64,000 bases of DNA from Allomyces arbusculus. Its lineage: Eukaryota > Blastocladiomycota > Blastocladiomycetes > Blastocladiales > Blastocladiaceae. The notes under the pieces are model-generated. The model made no database searches. It was not told the origin of the DNA and saw only the letters and a list, made by a program, of their open reading frames with translations. Where the stretch lies: the NCBI GenBank assembly GCA_027604705.1, contig JADHYV010000072.1, forward strand, positions 1 to 64,000. Reading direction: 5' to 3'. Positions 10,650 to 22,398 of this stretch are shown piece by piece (the first letter of the stretch is position 1; every line of letters starts with the position of its first letter). A program made the translations under genes and the position numbers.

Positions 10650-12635
10650 ATGACCTCGCTGCACGGACCGCTCGCGGCCTCGGCCAACGCTGCAACGACG
10701 ACCGCCGATGTTCCCGACGTTGCCGGCGCGCTCGACGGCTCGCCCTCCCTTGGCGCGATGCGCACGCACCCGCACCCGCAGCCACTCTCGCTCTCGCGGC
10801 GGCACGCCGGCCGTGAGCCTGTGACCAGCGGCGGCTGGTCCGACCCGCCCTCGCGCCAGCACCAGCACCAGCACCAGCACCAGCACCAGCACCAGCACCC
10901 GCAAGCCTACGGCGCCAAGGCTGCGTCGAGCACAAGCCTGTCGGCAGCGCAGTGGATCGAGGACGCGAGCTCCGGATTCAATTCGCACCATGATTCGACC
11001 GGCGCCGTGGCGGTCCCAGATGGCGCGACCCCGCAAGTAGCCCCCGCGCTCGAGGACCCCGACTTGCCCGGCCACACGCGTCGCGCCACGGACGGGGGCG
11101 GTCGCGCGGGAGTCGCCGCGCATGCGTCGTACTGGTGGGCACCGCTCTCTCCTGGCGCATCGCGCGACATGGCCACGGCGTGCCAGGTCCGCTCTGCTCC
11201 TATCCCTGACCGTGCCTGGAGTGACCGTGTCTGGTGTGATCGTGCGCATGTGCTCACGCTGTGCCCCTTTCTCCCTGTTGCAGAGCTTGATGCAGTCGAG
11301 TGCGCCGGCGACCATTGCCACGACCGCGTACAGCGGACCTGCCGCTCTTGCGGGCCAAAACACCTCGCCAGTGATGACGGGTACGTGGGTCGACGGTGCG
11401 ACGTTCGCTGGCCGTTGATCGCGTCGGATCAAAACTGACCCATGTCGTGCTCATTCTCGGTTTGCCAGAATGGGGCACGGCCCGGTCGGAAATGGATTTC
11501 GTGGCGCCCTCGTCGACGTCGTTGGTCTCCGTGTCGCGCGCCATGACGGTCGCTGGTCAACCAAGCGACTCGGTGGCGCCGGCCGAGCAAGGTGGGGCCA
11601 TGTTCATCACGGCGCCCGTCACGGCGGCCGCGGCCGCGCGCACGTTTCACGATGAGGCGGCCGGTTTTGGCTCGGCGCACCATCCCCATCTGCACGCCCA
11701 TCACGGCCCGGCGCACCACGACCACCCTCACCACGACGCGTTCCCGGCCACGACGATGCCCGCCGCCTTTATCGGCAGCAGCCAGTCCGACTCGTTCTTT
11801 GATCCGCAAGCCCCCGCCCCGTTCCTCACGCCCGAACCGGCCGTCGACCCGTTTCTCGCACAGGATGCGCCCATGCTGCACATGGCGTGCATGACGGCGT
11901 TCCCGCCCGACTTCACGACCGTTGCTGCGGGCCCGTCGCTGTCGGCGGCGCTGGCCTTCAACGCGACGCGCTCGTCGAGCTTCCCGGCGACTCCGCTCGT
12001 CTCGGGTCCACCGCCCAGCACTGACCGACACGCGCACGCGCACGAGTACTTCCCCGTCTCGCTCGCGTGCTGCCCCGTCGGGTCGTCGTCGTCCGTGTCG
12101 AGCGACCACGTTCAATCACCATGGATGGTACGCGGCGACGCGACGACCGTCACGCTGCCACTGACGGCCCCTATGACCCCGGTTACCCCCACGACGCCCA
12201 CGGCTGCTCTCCTCTCCCCGACCACCAGCGCCAACGCCACGGCCACGGCGTGGTCGGCCGCGATCCGCGCCGCCGAACAAGCGTACCACACTGAGCTCGA
12301 TCGGCAATTGCGCCGGCACAATATGGGCGTGCGTGTCGGTGACCTGCCCGCTGGGGTGGCGGGCGCGGTGCTCGCGACCGTGCCCGACGCAGGCGAGGAC
12401 GGCAACTTGCCGATGGTGGCGCGCGACCAGGTGTCGGTGAGACCCGCCGTCAAGCCTGACCCGGACCACGATTTGGCCAAGGCTCTGACCGCGCAAGCCG
12501 GGCACGCCGAGCAGCAACTGCTCGGTCTCCCCGTGCAGGCGCCGGCGGCAGCGTGGCCGCTGCATTCGCTCCCGTCGCCACCCGCGGGTACGCTCGCACC
12601 GCCGCATCCCAGCAGCGCACCCAGCACGACCACCT

Positions 12636-12669
<34 letters not shown>

Positions 12670-13105
12670 AGGGGCCACGCCGCTGATTCCGTCGAGAAGC
12701 GCGCCCATGACCGACTTTATTTGCCCCGTGTGCCATAAGCGGTTCGTGCGGTCGTTCAACCTCAAGTCGCACATGAAGACGCACAGCCCTGACCGGCCTT
12801 ACGCGTGCTCGTGGGCCCTGTGCGGCAAGACGTTTGCACGTCGCCACGACGCGCGCCGGCACTTCAAGACGCACACGGCCGTAAGTTTGCAGCGGCCGTT
12901 TGCGTGCCCCGCGCCCGCGTGCACGCGCCGATTCGCCAAGGAAGACGCGCTTAGCAAGCATATTGTCGAGTCCCCCGTGTGCGCCGCGGCCGTGCGCCAG
13001 CTGCGCGCCATGGCCGCTGAAGTGCAGCGGGCCTCGGCCGGGGTGGGGGTGAATGCCACGATCGGGGAGCGTCGTGCCGATGTGTCGATGGGACGCGACG
13101 AGTGA
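10650..13105 (+). CDS. C2H2 zinc-finger transcription factor, Crz1-like
   Basis: Predicted sequence-specific DNA-binding regulator. Model: 10650-11186, 11284-11380 and 11469-13105, 756 residues. Three fingers lie near residues 629-720: CPVC...HMKTH, then CSWALC...HFKTH, then CPAPAC ending in KHIVESPVC. Their order and spacing, including the irregular third finger, resemble fungal Crz1, the calcineurin-responsive factor. The rest is low-complexity: a Gln-His repeat in exon 1, His-rich stretches near exon 3 start, Ser/Thr/Pro blocks and a poly-Ala run just before the fingers. I see no clear PxIxIT or LxVP calcineurin-docking motif, so Ca2+ control is only a guess. Exon 2 has a strong polypyrimidine acceptor (to 11283) and a GTACGT donor (11381), with matching phases. 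The first donor is weaker. An in-frame ATG at 10614 is an alternative start. Confidence 0.75.
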
Positions 13106-13740
13106 TGGCGAGCGTGTTTGGCCACGGATCGTCGAGCACGAGCGCACGCCTCTCTACCGCACGTGCTCGAGATTCGGGCGCACCGTGCGCCGAGATTTGA
13201 TGAGGATAAAACCGTCGCGAGAGTTCGGGGTTGGTCTTTCTGTTGTTCTTGCGTTTTTTGTCGCTTTTTGTTGTGTTTTGTTGATGGTCTTTTGCTTGCA
13301 CAAGTGCAGGCGTCGGGCTGCACTGCTCTCCTCTATCCTCCTCTCTCTCCTTCTTCTCCTCTGCCCTCCCGCGCGCACTATGCAGCTCGTTGTTTACTTT
13401 TTCCTTTCCCCCTCCTCTGATCCCTTTGCCATTTACCATTTACCAGTGTGCCGCAGATGCCACCGGCCACCTCGTCTATTTGCCCCGCCGAGCGCAGACG
13501 CCCAGTGTGCCTGAGATTTCTCAAAATTGATTCCCCCCTATTCTCTTTGGATTTGGTTGCGTCTTTGAGTGGTCTGATGCAAATCGTTCAACGTTGAGAG
13601 CCGAAGAAAACAAAGCAACGACCCACGACAAACCACCAGTAACCACATCGATTTATGTGTCCTGGGGCTCCAAATCACGCACGACATCATCGACTCGGCC
13701 GACCGACCACACCACGACCAATCCCCACCTCAAACTTCCA
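13106..13740. other. Convergent 3' region between C2H2 factor and VPS27
   Basis: T-rich on the plus strand around 13240-13290, and pyrimidine-rich up to about 13430. It should carry the 3' untranslated regions and polyadenylation signals of both converging genes. No coding frame is supported. Confidence 0.5.
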
Positions 13741-16065
13741 CTACAGCTCGATCAATGGCGCTACTTCCGCCGGCGCCGCGGATGCAGGCGCATGCTGCCC
13801 CGCATACCCCGACGGCGGGCCCACCATCGTCGGCGGCCCACTCGGCGGCGCCATCGGTGCCGACCCAACTGGTCCCGCGGGCGCACCGAACCCGGGCGGT
13901 GGCCCCATGACCGCGGGTCCCGGGTACCCGCCCTGCGGTGGCGGCGCGTGGTACTCTGCCGGCGGGGGAGGCCCATACGCATAATTGGGCCCGGCAGGCG
14001 GTGGCGGCGCGTACATATTGGGCGGCTCGCTACGCTCGAGCGTCCCCTGCGGACCGTACCCGGGGGGCGGCGTCGGCGCGGCCGCGTTCGGGTCCGGCAT
14101 CCCCATGGCCGCGGGCGGCGCGTAAGGGCCGACGCCCGGCGGACCCATTGGAGGCGGTGGCATCGCGTACCCGTTCGATGAGGGTGGCGGCCCCATGGTG
14201 CCGTGCGGCGGGGGCGGCGGGTACGGCATCTCCTGCTGCTGCTGCGGCGGCGGGGCATAATACGGCGGATGCATGCCCGTCGCATGCACCTGCGCCGGTA
14301 CGGCGGGCATCCCGACGGGCCCGCGCAATTGCTGATCAATCGCGTCCTCGTAGCGGCGCATTGCGTCGGTCACTTTCGTATGCAGCTCCGCCAGTTGCTT
14401 GTGCGTGGCCATCGTGTCGTGCAACCACGCGAGTAAGCGCGGGTGCAAATCGCGCATCGCCTGCTGCAGGACAGCGTGCTCGCGCGAACCAAGAATCGCG
14501 TCGGCGCGGCCCTGCTCGTCGATTTGCTGCATCATCGCCGCAAAGAGGGCAATGTTATCGAGTTCCACGTCGGTCAAAACAAACGACGGGTTCGCGGTCG
14601 CCGTGGGGGGTGACACGGTCGCAGCCGGCGCGGTCGTAGCAGCAGCGGGAGGCGCTGAGTCGGTGTACGACGTGGACGAGCCCCACGACGTGGGCCGTGC
14701 CGCCGAGACATCGTTACGCTGCGACGAGGGCTGCGAGAACGGCGTATCGCGCATGTTGAGCTCGGCGAGCGATGCGGCGAGCGCGCGCGCCAGGTCCGGA
14801 TCGTCCTCGTCACTTGTGCCGTGATCCGTGAACGTGACGCGCTTCGCGGCCTTACTCGCCTGCTGCTCCTGCCGCTGCTGCAGCTGCACCGGCGGCTGGT
14901 AATTACTCGACGGGCGGCCACGCTGATCCGACTCGGCGAGCGACAGGGCAATCGCCAAGTCGAGTTCTTCCTGCTCCTTGCGCCCGACCGCGTCCGTCAC
15001 GGCGGTTGCGGGCGGGTCGACGCGACTGCTGGTCCGGCTCAGCGACGGCGGCGTGCTCGTCCCGGTAGTGCCCGACGAGGCACCCGCGGGTTTCCCGCCG
15101 CGGCCATAGCACCCGTCACAGACGCGCACGGGCTGTGGGATGCCGAGATGCGTGAGTGCAATCGACTTGGCGGAACAGTCGCCGCAAAACGTCTTGCCGC
15201 AGGCGCGGCAGTGATGTTTGCGGTTGGTGAAGGTGAAGACGGTGCGGCACCGCTCGCAGTGCGGCGAGTCGGTCCATTCGGGCGGCTGGACGCCGGGCAC
15301 GGAGGGCAGATCAGTTGGGATGGTGTGCAATGCAGGGTAAGTAGCAGAGATGCGTACCGCATTCGTGTCGATCATGATGGCCTGGCCGCCGAGTCGGTCC
15401 TCGGCAGGGAGGGTAGGGAACGTCCACCCACCTTCGGCTTTCAGCCGCGAGTAGGTCGAGTAGATGAGGTCGAGGTCGGGCTTGCCGCGGCACGCAAGCG
15501 CCCACGACTGCAGGTACTGGAGGATGAGGACGCGCACTTGATGGGAGAGCGCCTGCGGGTGGGCAGTGACGAGGATCAGCTTGGTCCACGCTAGCCAGAG
15601 AGAAAGAGAGCGGGAGCCGCGACGAACCGGAACACGGAGCTGGTCGACGACCGCGTCGAGAAACTCGCTCGACGCGATTTCTTGGACAAAATGGCGGCCG
15701 CCGTTCTTGACGCACGTGTCGGTGAGCTGTGGGGGGAGAGGCGACGGCGACAAGGAGGCGCGCGGACACGTCAGAGCCAAGAAAGGGCCAACTCGCGGGC
15801 GTCTCGCTCACATGCGGGACCCACAGCAACAACAACAAGGCAAGCGCACCTTGAGCGCGAGAATTTGCACGTTGGGATTCTTGTGCAGGACGCGGCGCTT
15901 GAGGGAGCGCATGGCGTCCTTGGGCGGCACTTGCTTGCCGCGGATCTGGTCGCAAATATCAAAGTTGAGGGCCAGATCCTCGGAGCCGGCGGGGAGCAGC
16001 TCGCTGGTCGCATTGTCGACGAGCTCATCAAAGGCGGAGCGCAATCCGCCAAAGAGGAACGACAT
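13741..16065 (-). CDS. VPS27: Vps27/Hrs, ESCRT-0 subunit
   Basis: Binds ubiquitinated cargo and PI3P on endosomes and starts multivesicular-body sorting. Model: complement of 13741-15285, 15358-15552, 15628-15726 and 15850-16065, 684 residues. A VHS domain (about 1-150) opens with MSFLFGG. The FYVE finger follows, containing WTDSPHCERC, RKHHCRACG and the PVRVCDGC end. Two ubiquitin-interacting motifs follow (DLAIALSLAE and DLARALAASLAE), then a helical region, a Pro/Gly/Tyr-rich tail, and a clathrin-box-like LIEL as the last four residues. Two introns (15553-15627 and 15286-15357) are multiples of three without stops, so the frame reads through them. Removing the second restores the family's DTNAPPEWTDS junction. 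The 15628 donor is the least certain. Head-to-head with the ankyrin gene. Confidence 0.9.
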
Positions 16066-16686
16066 GGTGGCGTCGGCAAGCCGGGGCAGTCGGAAGTGTC
16101 GGGCTGGCAGGGGCGGTCGATGGGCACCGTTCGCGGCGGCGGCAGGCGCGAGGTGGTTCCCGAGCGTGTGCGAGCGGAGTGCGGGCAGTCGTAGCGTGCT
16201 GGCGGCAGTAATGGCGAGTCGGTGCAGTCGACGACGTGATCGCTAACGACAACGACAGAGAGCAGTGCCGAGACGGCGGCACGGCAAGAACACGCCAGCG
16301 AGCGAAGCAAAGGCAAGCAAAGGAGAACGAGAACGAAAGCAAGACAGAACGCGTCGCCCTGCTCTGCGCGTGACTTGCATTGCGCTGCACGTGTGTACAA
16401 CGGCGTGTCTCGCGCATGTCCCGCGGCCACCACCCTTGCACCACCGTCCGCTCCTTTTCGCGTGCGCGCGGCCCACGCCCCACGATTCCCCGCCCTTGCC
16501 GCCCGCAACACGTCCCTCGCCACTTGCGGCATTCGATCCCCCGCGCCCGTCACTGCTCGCGCCCCGCTCCGCAAGCGACGCCCCCATGCTTGCGCCCCGC
16601 CGCTGCCCATAGACCGCGCAATCACGCCCGAGCCTCTCCGATCCGCTGGCCCGATCCTCCCCTGCTCCCGCTGCTCTCTGCTCCCC
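16066..16686. promoter_or_regulatory. Divergent promoter region, VPS27 and ankyrin/PP1 gene
   Basis: 621 bases between two divergent ATGs. The half near 16686 is C-rich on the plus strand, like other leaders in this window. No TATA box stands out. Confidence 0.45.
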
Positions 16687-19373
16687 ATGGCGTCGGCCGC
16701 GTCCCCGCTCGCGACCGACGCGCAAGACCCGTCTGTCGCGCCGCCGTCGCCCGAGTCCCCACCGCCCCCGACGCGCAACCGCTCGCTCTCGGCCAATTCC
16801 GTGTCTTCTTCCTTCTCTGTCGACTCCGACATTCTCCACTCTGGCTATGATGGCTCTGGTAGCGCGCGTGGCCGCGGCTCCGCCGCCGAGCTCGACGACA
16901 GCTCCACGCTGAGCCGCCACCTGCTGCAGGCCATCAACAATGGCGACCGCGCGCGCGTCGCTGAGCTGCTGGACCAGGCCTCGGCCGCGGCCGTTGCTAA
17001 AGTTCTCGTCAACTACTTTGTTGCCAACACCGACCACCGTTACGACCACGAGCCCGAGATTCTCGCCGACGCCGACGCTCTCCTCGGGCCCGCGACTGAC
17101 TCGCTCAATCTCGTGCAAGTCGCCTGCTTTCTCGGCGAAGAGGAAATCGCGCTCGACCTCGTCAATTTCATGGCCAAGGGAAACGATGTGGCCTCCAAAG
17201 TGGCCGTCACGGACCTGCTCGGGCACGCGTGGGGTGGGCGGAACACGACGTTACATCTCGCGTCGTTTCTCGGCATGGCCGACCTCGTCGCCCGCATCCT
17301 CGCCCTCGTCCCAGCCTTGGTCATTGAAAAGAATAACCGCAAGTATTTGCCTGTCGACTGCACCGACGACGTGGTCACGCAGAGCCATTTTCGAAACGCG
17401 CCACGCATCAACCGCCGACAAGGTGCGTGCCCGACTGTGATCGTGATCTTGATCCCGTGCTCGTGATATCGGTCGTCATTGTCGTTTTATTTCTCCGGAG
17501 CTAACGCGACCTGCATTTTGAGAACCATAGCGCGCACCTATGTCGGCTCCGACTCGGCGCTCAACAACTCCGCGCCCGTCATGACCACGCGCAGCCGCCG
17601 CACTGATTCTTCCGCGTCGACAACCAGCATCGTGCGCAGTATCCTCGCATCGCGGTCCACCGAGGCGCTCAACCTCAAGCTGGCCTCGGGCAAGAAATCT
17701 GTGCATTTTGACCCGCTCGCCATTTGGTTTGATGCAGCTGCGCAGGGCGACGTGCTCCTGCTCACGCAACTGCTCGAAAAGTACCACTTGACCGTCGACA
17801 CGCTCATGCCGTCCAAGAACGCGACGGCGCTGCACATGGCGTGCGCGCAGGGCGAGTTGCCCGCCGTCAAGTTGTTGATTGACCGGTGTGCGAGGATCAA
17901 CGTGCAGGACACGCGTGGGTGGTCGCCTCTGCACTATGCCGCCGATGGCGGGCACGCGGGTGTCGTGCGGTACTTGCTCTCGTTGCCCAACATTGACGCG
18001 CACTTGACTACCGACGAGGACGAGTCGGTTGCCGATACGGTTGATGAGGACGAAGAGGGCGGCGCGCAACTGAAAAAGGAAATTCTCGGTACGCAAACTT
18101 TCGCATTCATCATAATCACGCTCGGTATTGCGCGCTTATTGGTCACTCACCCGTTGCTGCCCTCCGGGGTGCAGCGTACATGGCACGACACCCGAAACCG
18201 ACGGGCGACTTGACCGAGGCGGCAGTCACCAAGCGACCCGACCCGGTACCGACCGTGCCGTCTCCCATCGCCACCCAGGTCGACATGCAACCGTCATTGC
18301 TGCCCGTCAAGTCGCCACCCAGAGCCGGGACCAAGCTGCCGATGCCGTCGCTCGAACATACACCTCCGCCTCGCAGTGCCATGGCCGACCACATGCTCGC
18401 CGTGGTTCCCGAGTCGGCACCTGTGACCGCGGCTCCGGCGCCTGTCCTTGCACCAACCGCCGACGCGCCGCGCTCGCCGCACCAGTCTTCATCCCCGAGG
18501 TCCCTGCACCAACCTCCAACACCGATCGCGGCGCTGTCGGCCATCCCCGAAAGCAAGCCGGTCGGCCCTGTGACGACGGCGCTCGACGTGATTCCGACGA
18601 CAACGCCAAAGGCTGCGGCACTTGAATCCTTCGTCCAGCCTTCGACGGCGACCGCACCCCTCCCCGACTCGCCCACCGCACCACCGACCCACTCGCCTCC
18701 ACCAACACTTGACACGTCGATCCTGCGCTCATTGAACGTGTCTCACCAAGGGCAAAACCCCGTCGTCGACCGGCGCGCGTCGATGCCCGACCCGCCACGG
18801 TCCCCGTCCACGGCCGACAAACTCGGCTCCAAGGCCGGATCAGTTACGCAATTGCCCACGACCGCCGCCGCGGCCACTGCAGCATCTGTGCGGCTCAACG
18901 TGCACAAGCCTGACCCGTTCCGGCTCGATACCAAGTCGGTCGTGACGCCACCACGCACGGCCGGGATGGCGGGCGCGCTGGACGCGTCCGGCCCCGCCTC
19001 GGCGGCAGCGGGTGCGGCGGATACGAGCGTCTCGCCCGCGTTGGTGGTGCAGTCCACGACCAATGCTGATAATGTGACCGCGTCGCCGGACACAGCAGCG
19101 ATGGCCGCAGCCGCAGTCCCAACCAAGGCACCGCGTAGCGCGTTTGCCAAGGCGCGAGCGCTCTTGTTTCCCAAGGCACCGACCCCGGTGGCCGTGCCCG
19201 CGGCGGTAGCGGCGACGGCGGCGACGGCGGCGACGGCGGCTCCCGCGTCGGGGTCAACGACCGAGTTGCCACGGGCTGGGTCGTCGACGGGGTCGGACAA
19301 TGGCAAAGTGGATTCGCGGTCGTTGTCGTTCCTCGAGGCCAAGAACAAGTGGACGTTTGGGACGGGGCGATGA
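16687..19373 (+). CDS. Ankyrin-repeat protein with PP1-docking motif, MYPT-like
   Basis: Likely targeting subunit of protein phosphatase 1. Model: 16687-17422, 17531-18088 and 18175-19373, 830 residues. The Ser/Pro-rich start is followed by degenerate ankyrin-like repeats (about 75-245). An RVxF-type motif, KKSVHF, lies near residue 300. It leads straight into DPLAIWFDAAAQGD and at least two good ankyrin repeats (TALHMACAQGELPAVKLL; SPLHYAADGGHAGVVRYL). RVxF followed directly by ankyrins is the arrangement of myosin-phosphatase targeting subunits. Here, unlike MYPT1, about 300 residues precede it. The C-terminal 400 residues are Pro/Ala/Thr-rich and end in KNKWTFGTGR. Both introns have matching phases; the first contains a CTAAC branch site. 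PP1 binding is inferred from the motif. Confidence 0.72.
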
Positions 19374-19842
19374 CTGGGACAAACAGGTGGGGCGGAGAGA
19401 GTAGGGACTGCGTGGCGTGGTGAAGAGAGACATTGGGATCATACTTTCTTGCTCCAAAGCGCGATAGGATTCGTGGTTGAGGTCGGGCCAAGGCGCGACA
19501 GGAAGCGGATATCGGCGTCGGTGAGGAAGGCAAGGTCCAATCAGTCTGACGTGAACAGCAGGCTGAGAGTGTCTGACGTGGTCGGCCAAACCGCGCGATT
19601 AAACAAAACGTGGCCCAACACATTCCAATTTCCATTCCATGAACCATTTCTGTTGGTCCTTGAGCGCTTGCTGTCCTTGACCATACCGGCATCCACGCTC
19701 CTCTCGCTCTCCTGTCGCAGCGCAAGTACGCGAAAATTGCAGCACGGGCACCTCGAGCAACTGTCGCGCCCAGCCAACCCGGGACAACGACCAGCTAGCA
19801 GCACAATTGCAGGACCCCGCCGTTTGACCTCGTGCTCCCGCC
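19374..19842. other. Intergenic, ankyrin/PP1 gene to CobT
   Basis: 469 bases between two genes on the plus strand, holding the 3' end of one and the promoter of the next. No coding frame or clear element is seen. Confidence 0.45.
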
Positions 19843-21106
19843 ATGGCCACCACCAACAACAACGCTTCGGCCCCCGTCACGCGCGCTGCCGCGACTGAGC
19901 ACCTGCTCTACAAGACCAAGCCGCCTGGGTCGCTCGGCGCGCTCGAAAACTGGGCCGAGCAGCTCATGGTCGTGCAGAACACACTGAGCCCCAAAGTCGA
20001 CAAGGCGCGCATGCTCTTGTTCGCCGCCGACAATGGGCTCGCGGCGGGCGCCGAGGTCTCGCAGTACCCGCGCGCCGTGACGCGCGAAATGCTCAAGAAC
20101 ATTGCAGCTGGTGGTGCTGCGATCAAGTACGTGCCATATTGTCACCGTTCCGGCATGTTCCGTCGACTGAGCGTGTTCTGGGTGTAGCTGCCTGTGCCGC
20201 GCACACGGCATCGAGCTCAAGGTGCTTGACCTCGGCGTCGACACGGACCAGCAGCACCAGGATGTCGAGCACTTCCGACTGCTCGCGCACGGGTCGGCCA
20301 ACCCGCTCGAGGCACCCGCCATGGACGGGGTCACGTTCAGTTACGCGCAGTCACTCGGTCGTAAGGCGTTCCAGGCGGCGAAAAATGACGGCGTGCAGGT
20401 GCTCGGGTTGGGTGAACTCGGTACGAGCTGAGCACTCATCGTTGTTGACAGTTCGCTTCGATTTGGCTGACCATGGCCCACGTTCTTAGGTATCGGCAAC
20501 ACGGCCGTCGCCTCCACCCTGCTCGGCGCCGCGACCCGCCGTCCCGCAACCGACGTGACCGGTGCTGGTACGGGCGTGACGGGCCCACGGTACGAGGCCA
20601 AGTGCCAAGCCGTGACCGCCGTCCTCGCCAAATGGGACGCACTGATCCCGACCGACGCCACGGCGCTCACCGGCTGGTCGGACGTGCTGCGCACGATTGG
20701 CGACCTCGAAATTGTGGCCATGGCCGCGGTCATCCACGAAGCCGCTGTGCACGGTGGGATCGTCGTCGTGATTGACGGGTTCATCACCATGGCCGCATTG
20801 CTCTACGCGCTGCTCGTCTGGCCTGACGCGGTGCCGGCGATCGTGACAGTCACGCTCTTTTCGCACTTGAGTGCTGAAGCGCCCGCGGCACTGATGCTCG
20901 AGACGATTGCCGCCGCCGCCGTGGCGCGTGGCGCCGACAAAGATGTGGTTGCCAAGTGGCAGCAACCGATCGGCAGGTGGGAACTGCGGTTGGGCGAAGG
21001 GTCCGGCGCGGCGTTGGTAATTCCGCTGTTGCGCAGTGCTGCGATGATCGCTGCGGATATGGCCACGTTCCAGGGGGCCGGTGTGAGCACGGAAAAGACA
21101 GAGTAG
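19843..21106 (+). CDS. cobT: Nicotinate-nucleotide:dimethylbenzimidazole phosphoribosyltransferase (CobT)
   Basis: Makes alpha-ribazole phosphate from nicotinate mononucleotide and a lower-ligand base such as 5,6-dimethylbenzimidazole, for the nucleotide loop of vitamin B12. Model: 19843-20126, 20188-20420 and 20490-21106, 377 residues, near the bacterial length of about 350. Motifs in order: KPPGSLG near the start, FAADNG, QYPRAVT, GGAAIN (restored across intron 1), PAMDG, GELGIGNT (restored across intron 2), then LGEGSGAA. The last contains the Glu (E342 here) that matches the catalytic base of Salmonella CobT (Glu317). All splice phases agree and the introns have GTACGT and GTACGA donors, so this is a true nuclear gene, not bacterial contamination. 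No signal or membrane segment is obvious. No other cobalamin gene is in the window. In algae, CobT remodels pseudocobalamin; the same job is plausible here. Confidence 0.93.
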
Positions 21107-21357
21107 ATGTCGGATGGAAGGAGGAGAATAGGCCGGTGCCGGCCATGGGTGGATGATTGCGATATTGCTTTGCGGTTCATAAACGTGTATGTAGCTCTGT
21201 AGATTCGGTTTGGTGGAGTGGATTTGGCTGTCTTGTCAAACGTTTTTCGTCGCAAATCGGCCAGGACATCGCGGGCATGAAGTCATGAACGAGTGCCTCG
21301 TTTTCGACCACGACTGCAATTTACCAACCAAGACAAGCGCACGGGCATGTACATTGA

Positions 21358-22398
21358 TCAAACGTCAAACACAAGCGCGCCCTCCAAGACATCCACCACA
21401 AGGAACGGGTCGGATCCTGGGCTGGGTGGGTCGACGCCGTCCACGGCCAAGTGTGTCGGATCCGCATCATCGTCGTCATCATCGGGCAAGATGAGCCGCC
21501 CGGCCTCCTCGACCAGATCGCGGTCCAGAAAATCGAGCCCGTCGTTACCATTATCCGGGAATAAGTCAAAGGGCGCGATCGCGGCAAATTCGTAGGCGGG
21601 CGCCGGCGGCAAGTCCCAGAGGTCCTCGTCAGCCGACGCAAAGCAGGCGAAATCTAGTGCTCGGCACCGGGTGGAGAAGACGCAGAGAGATAAGCCATTG
21701 AAGGTTCAGTGATAACAGCGAGGTGAAATACACACGGTCGTCGTGCACCCATGCCTGCGACTTGGCCGGCTGGAATGGAACCCCATCGCCAGCGTCAAAT
21801 TCATCCTCGGGCCGCCCACGGACGCCCGGGTACAGTGCGTGGAGCGACTCGAGCAGAGGACACGTTCTCAGACCGGCCACTTCGGGCGTCTGCCGCGGCG
21901 CGACCATGGCCTCGCGCATCCGGCTCGGACCAGCCGGTTGCCGGAGACCAGGAGCTTTGGGCGTCGGTGCCGCCGACGGCGCCGTCGGAAACAATTGGCG
22001 CATTGTTGCTGGTGCGAGCCGACCTGTCATCACGGCCGGCGTGCTCGCTGCGCGCGCCATGGTCGGGGCCATGGGGGTCGCCGTGACAGCCTCGACGGTA
22101 CTGCGCGGGCGCGGCTTGGTCGGCGTGTCGAGGTGCCGCGGCGTCGCCATGCCCGGCTTGATCACTACCCGAAATGCATCAGCGCGGTCAGTAATCATGT
22201 CCACCCCGCAGCGACGAGTTTGAGGGAATGAATTGTCGTACGCGCAGGACTCGATGCGGCATGGTGCAAACCACCATGGATGCGCTTCATGGCCGCCGTG
22301 CCCGGTGCGACCGGCGCGCGGCGAACTGACGATGGCGCAGAAATGGCGTTTTCCGCATCGAGGTTCAGGTTCGGCCCATTCGGGCGAGGATGGTACAT
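21358..22398 (-). CDS. Hypothetical protein with acidic C-terminus
   Basis: Not recognised. Model: complement of 21358-21653, 21736-22164 and 22242-22398, 293 residues. The first half is Pro/Ala/Arg-rich and basic (PTKPRPRST; TPKAPGLRQPAGPSRMRE). The second half is acidic, with PEDEFDAGDG, a central aromatic stretch (DEDLWDLPPAPAYEF) and a run of six Asp. The basic-then-acidic layout recalls securin-type separase inhibitors, but I find no clear KEN or RxxL destruction box, so that idea is weak. Introns: donors GTACGA and GTGTGT, acceptors GGGTAG and CACTAG, phases agree. An alternative start is the ATG at 22196-22198, which would give a two-exon, 252-residue protein. A TATATAT sequence lies about 290 bases upstream of the chosen ATG. 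Confidence 0.5.

Noticed and set aside
10233-11432. 399-codon minus-strand frame opposite the C2H2 factor
   Set aside because: Arg/Gly-rich, no motif; the sense strand has a better coding model with matching splice phases.
13741-15780. VPS27 as a single 679-codon exon
   Set aside because: It would lack the VHS start, and two in-frame segments with intron ends interrupt VHS and the residues before the FYVE finger.
22196-22198. ATG as start of the acidic orphan
   Set aside because: Not excluded, but the three-exon model starting at 22398 has a GTACGA donor, a CTGAC branch site and matching phases, and adds a plausible N-terminus.
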